Part shown: positions 62,201 through 64,000 of the stretch, in pieces
How positions within the stretch are numbered: position 1 is the stretch's first letter
Layout: every line of letters begins with the position of its first letter
Source of the DNA: Acanthosepion esculentum
Lineage: Eukaryota > Mollusca > Cephalopoda > Sepiida > Sepiidae
NCBI GenBank assembly: GCA_964036315.1
Contig: OZ038485.1
Coordinates: 71,544,824-71,608,823, forward strand
Length of the DNA: 64,000 nucleotides
Direction of reading: 5' to 3'
Notes under the pieces: generated by a model
What the model was told of the DNA's origin: nothing
The model's database searches: none
What the model saw: only the letters and a program-made list of their open reading frames with translations
Position numbers and translations under genes: made by a program

Positions 62201-64000
62201 CAGCTTGCTTTTACACCTAAAATTCAATATTTTTCAAAACTTTGTAAAACTTAAAATTTGAAATATAACTTTGTGAAAACTGTTGAAACTTGCTGAAATC
62301 AATACTTTTCGATCGATAACATATCGATTTTCAATAATTTTATTGGTTTTCTAAAGATTTCAATAAGTAAATCAATTTTTCAAACAACCGTGTTTAACGT
62401 TGAAAAACAAGCCAAAACAGCTTGCTTTTACACCTAAAATTCAATATATTTCAAAACTTTGTAAAACTTAAAATTTGCAATATAACTTTGTGAAAACTGT
62501 TGAAACTTGCTGAAATCAATACTTTTCGATCGATAACATATCGATTTTCAATAATTTTAATGGTCTTCTAAATATTTCAATAAGTAAATCAATTTTTCAA
62601 ACAACCGTGTTTAACGTTGAAAAACAAGCCAAAACAGCTTGCTTTTACACCTAAAATTCAATATTTTTCAAAACTTTGTAAAACTTAAAATTTCTAATAT
62701 AACTTTGTGAAAACTGTTGAAACTTGTTGAAATCAATACTTTTCGATCGATAACATATCGATTTTCAATAATTTTATTGTTTTTTTAAAGATTTCAATAA
62801 GTAAATCAATTTTTCAAACAACCGTGTTTAACGTTGAAAAACAAGCCAAAACAGCTTGCTTTTACACCTAAAATTCAATATTTTTCAAAACTTTGTAAAA
62901 CTTAAAATTTGCAATATAACTTTGTGAAAACTGTTGAAACTTGCTGAAATCAATACTTTTCGATCGATAACATATCGATTTTCAATAATTTTATTGGTCT
63001 TCTAAAGATTTCAATAAGTAAATCAATTTTTCAAACAACCGTGTTTAACGTTGAAAAAGAAGCCAAAACAGCTTGCTTTTACACCTAAAATTCAATATAT
63101 TTCAAAAATTTGTAAAACTTAAAATTTGCAATATAACTTTGTGAAAACTGTTGAAACTTGTTGAACTTCAATACTTTTCGATCGATAACATATCGATTTT
63201 CAATAATTTTATTGGTTTTCTAAAGATTTCAATAAGTAAATCAATTTTTCAAACAACCGTGTTTAACGTTGAAAAACAAGCCAAAACAGCTTGCTTTTAC
63301 ACCTAAAATTCAATATTTTTCAAAACTTTGTAAAACTTAAAATTTGCAATATAACTTTGTGAAAACTGTTGAAACTTGTTGAAATCAATACTTTTCGATC
63401 GATAACATATCGATTTTCAATAATTTTATTGGTTTTCTAAAGATTTCAATAAGTAAATCAATTTTTCAAACAACCGTGTTTAACGTTGAAAAACAAGCCA
63501 AAACAGCTTGCTTTTACACCTAAAATTCAATATTTTTCAAAACTTTGTAAAACTTAAAATTTGCAATATAACTTTGTGAAAACTGTTGAAACATGCTGAA
63601 ATCAATACTTTTCGATCGATAACATATCGATTTTCAATAATTTTAATGGTCTTCTAAATATTTCAATAAGTAAATCAATTTTTCAAACAACCGTGTTTAA
63701 CGTTGAAAAACAAGCCAAAACAGCTTGCTTTTACACCTAAAATTCAATATTTTTCAAAACTTTGTAAAACTTAAAATTTGCAATATAACTTTGTGAAAAC
63801 TGTTGAAACTTGCTGAAATCAATACTTTTCGATCGATAACATATCGATTTTCAATAATTTTATTGGTCTTCTAAAGATTTCAATAAGTAAATCAATTTTT
63901 CAAACAACCGTGTTTAACGTTGAAAAAGAAGCCAAAACAGCTTGCTTTTACACCTAAAATTCAATATTTTTCAAAACTTTGTAAAACTTAAAATTTCTAA
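56290..64000 (+). repeat. Higher-order repeat, 11 monomers, 2377/2382 bp, about three copies
   Basis: CTAATGATTTC lies at 56946, 59323 and 61705, TTGGTCTTCTAAATATTTC at 56722, 59099 and 61481, and the TTTCCATAAG marker at 57381, 59758 and 62140: steps of 2377 and 2382 bp each time. ACACCTAAATTTC is shared by the first two copies only. ATTTTAATGG appears at 57795, 60172, 60823, 62554 and 63640. In the third copy GGTTTCC reads GATTTCC, and GTTGAACTTCAATAC at about 63164 carries one extra base. The last copy is cut by the window end. Confidence 0.87.
60172..61473 (+). repeat. 651-bp (3-monomer) tandem duplication inside the 11-mer
   Basis: ATTTTAATGG at 60172 and 60823, GAAAACCGTT at 60544 and 61195, and the CGATTGATAAC variant after each are 651 bp apart, exactly three 217-bp monomers. 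The first 11-mer copy has this trio once (57795, 58167, 58203). In copy 2 the trio is doubled and stands where a type A and type B pair stands in copy 1, so the unit length hardly changes while its content does. Confidence 0.85.

Larger units (their letters stand above)
1..64000 (+). repeat. Head-to-tail satellite DNA array, 217/212-bp monomers
   Basis: The whole window consists of one tandemly repeated sequence. The CGATCG landmark recurs at 171, 388, 605, 822 and 1039 (steps of exactly 217 bp), then at 1241 after a shortened unit, and so on to 63830; about 295 complete units fit. Every unit is in the same orientation, and there is no spacer or foreign insert. Composition counted on one monomer is about 25% GC, with 32 C and 22 G on this strand. 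The array begins and ends inside a monomer, so the full block is longer than the window. Arrays of this size and monomer length are typical of eukaryotic centromeric or pericentromeric heterochromatin; that location is inferred and not shown by the sequence. No open frame longer than about 78 codons exists, because the 217-bp unit (3 x 72 + 1) shifts frame at every copy. Confidence 0.98.

Noticed and set aside
1..64000. CRISPR array
   Set aside because: Repeats are 217 bp and contiguous, with no short repeat and unique spacer pattern and no cas genes.
1..64000. Bacterial or plasmid iteron origin or phage repeat region
   Set aside because: Sixty-four kilobases of a 217-bp repeat with no gene is far outside the size of known iteron arrays and fits eukaryotic satellite DNA.
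1..64000. Telomeric or subtelomeric short repeats within the array
   Set aside because: I saw no runs of TTAGG, TTAGGG, TTTAGGG or similar motifs.

Overview
The window is one uninterrupted block of eukaryotic-type satellite DNA. From base 1 to base 64000 it is a head-to-tail tandem array of an AT-rich monomer (about 25% GC). The main form is 217 bp and a second form is 212 bp. Using the conserved CGATCG in each unit as a landmark (171, 388, 605, 822, 1039 and so on to 63830), the window holds about 295 complete monomers plus a partial one at each edge, so the array continues past both ends. All units face the same way. I found no gene, RNA gene, transposon, microsatellite block or unique spacer. 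The array fits centromeric or pericentromeric heterochromatin of an AT-rich eukaryote. CpG is not depleted, which would suit a lineage with little satellite methylation (many arthropods, for example), but the sequence does not identify the species.

Each monomer has recognisable internal structure. It carries a 17-bp dyad (ATCGATA-ACA-TATCGAT), a second short inverted repeat (CAATAA-TT-TTATTG), and a run of A-tracts spaced mostly 10 bp apart that includes three 10-bp sub-repeats beginning GAAA. The 212-bp form differs from the 217-bp form by a 5-bp shortening just before TTTAACGTT (CATACAG instead of CAAACAACCGTG) and usually also carries AAGTAAGTC instead of AAGTAAATC.

Above the monomer level the array is a mosaic of higher-order repeats (HORs), found by matching rare private variants at fixed offsets. 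From left to right: an 8-monomer repeat with offset 1703/1691 bp (0.7-3.8 kb); an 11-monomer repeat with offset 2364 bp (3.8-7.8 kb); a diverged, deletion-rich stretch (7.8-13 kb) containing a 634-bp, 3-monomer duplication; an 8-monomer repeat with offset 1727 bp (13.3-16 kb); a patchwork of long duplications with offsets of 7300, 7310, 3205, 4276, 1071, 9854, 10929 and 12005 bp (18-36 kb), including an alternating 426-bp dimer block; a CTAAATATTT subfamily with 857-, 868-, 1298- and 3241-bp offsets (36-45 kb); a roughly 4.3-kb super-repeat with a variable 858-bp internal duplication (45-55 kb); and an 11-monomer repeat of 2377/2382 bp with an extra 651-bp duplication (56-64 kb). The right half looks more homogeneous and its variants are shared between HOR copies. 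The left third has more private substitutions and deletions. That is the pattern expected from repeated unequal exchange, with the most recent homogenisation on the right.

Nothing here resembles a new protein-based system. What is worth following up is the HOR architecture, the conserved dyad as a possible protein-binding box, and the phased A-tracts.
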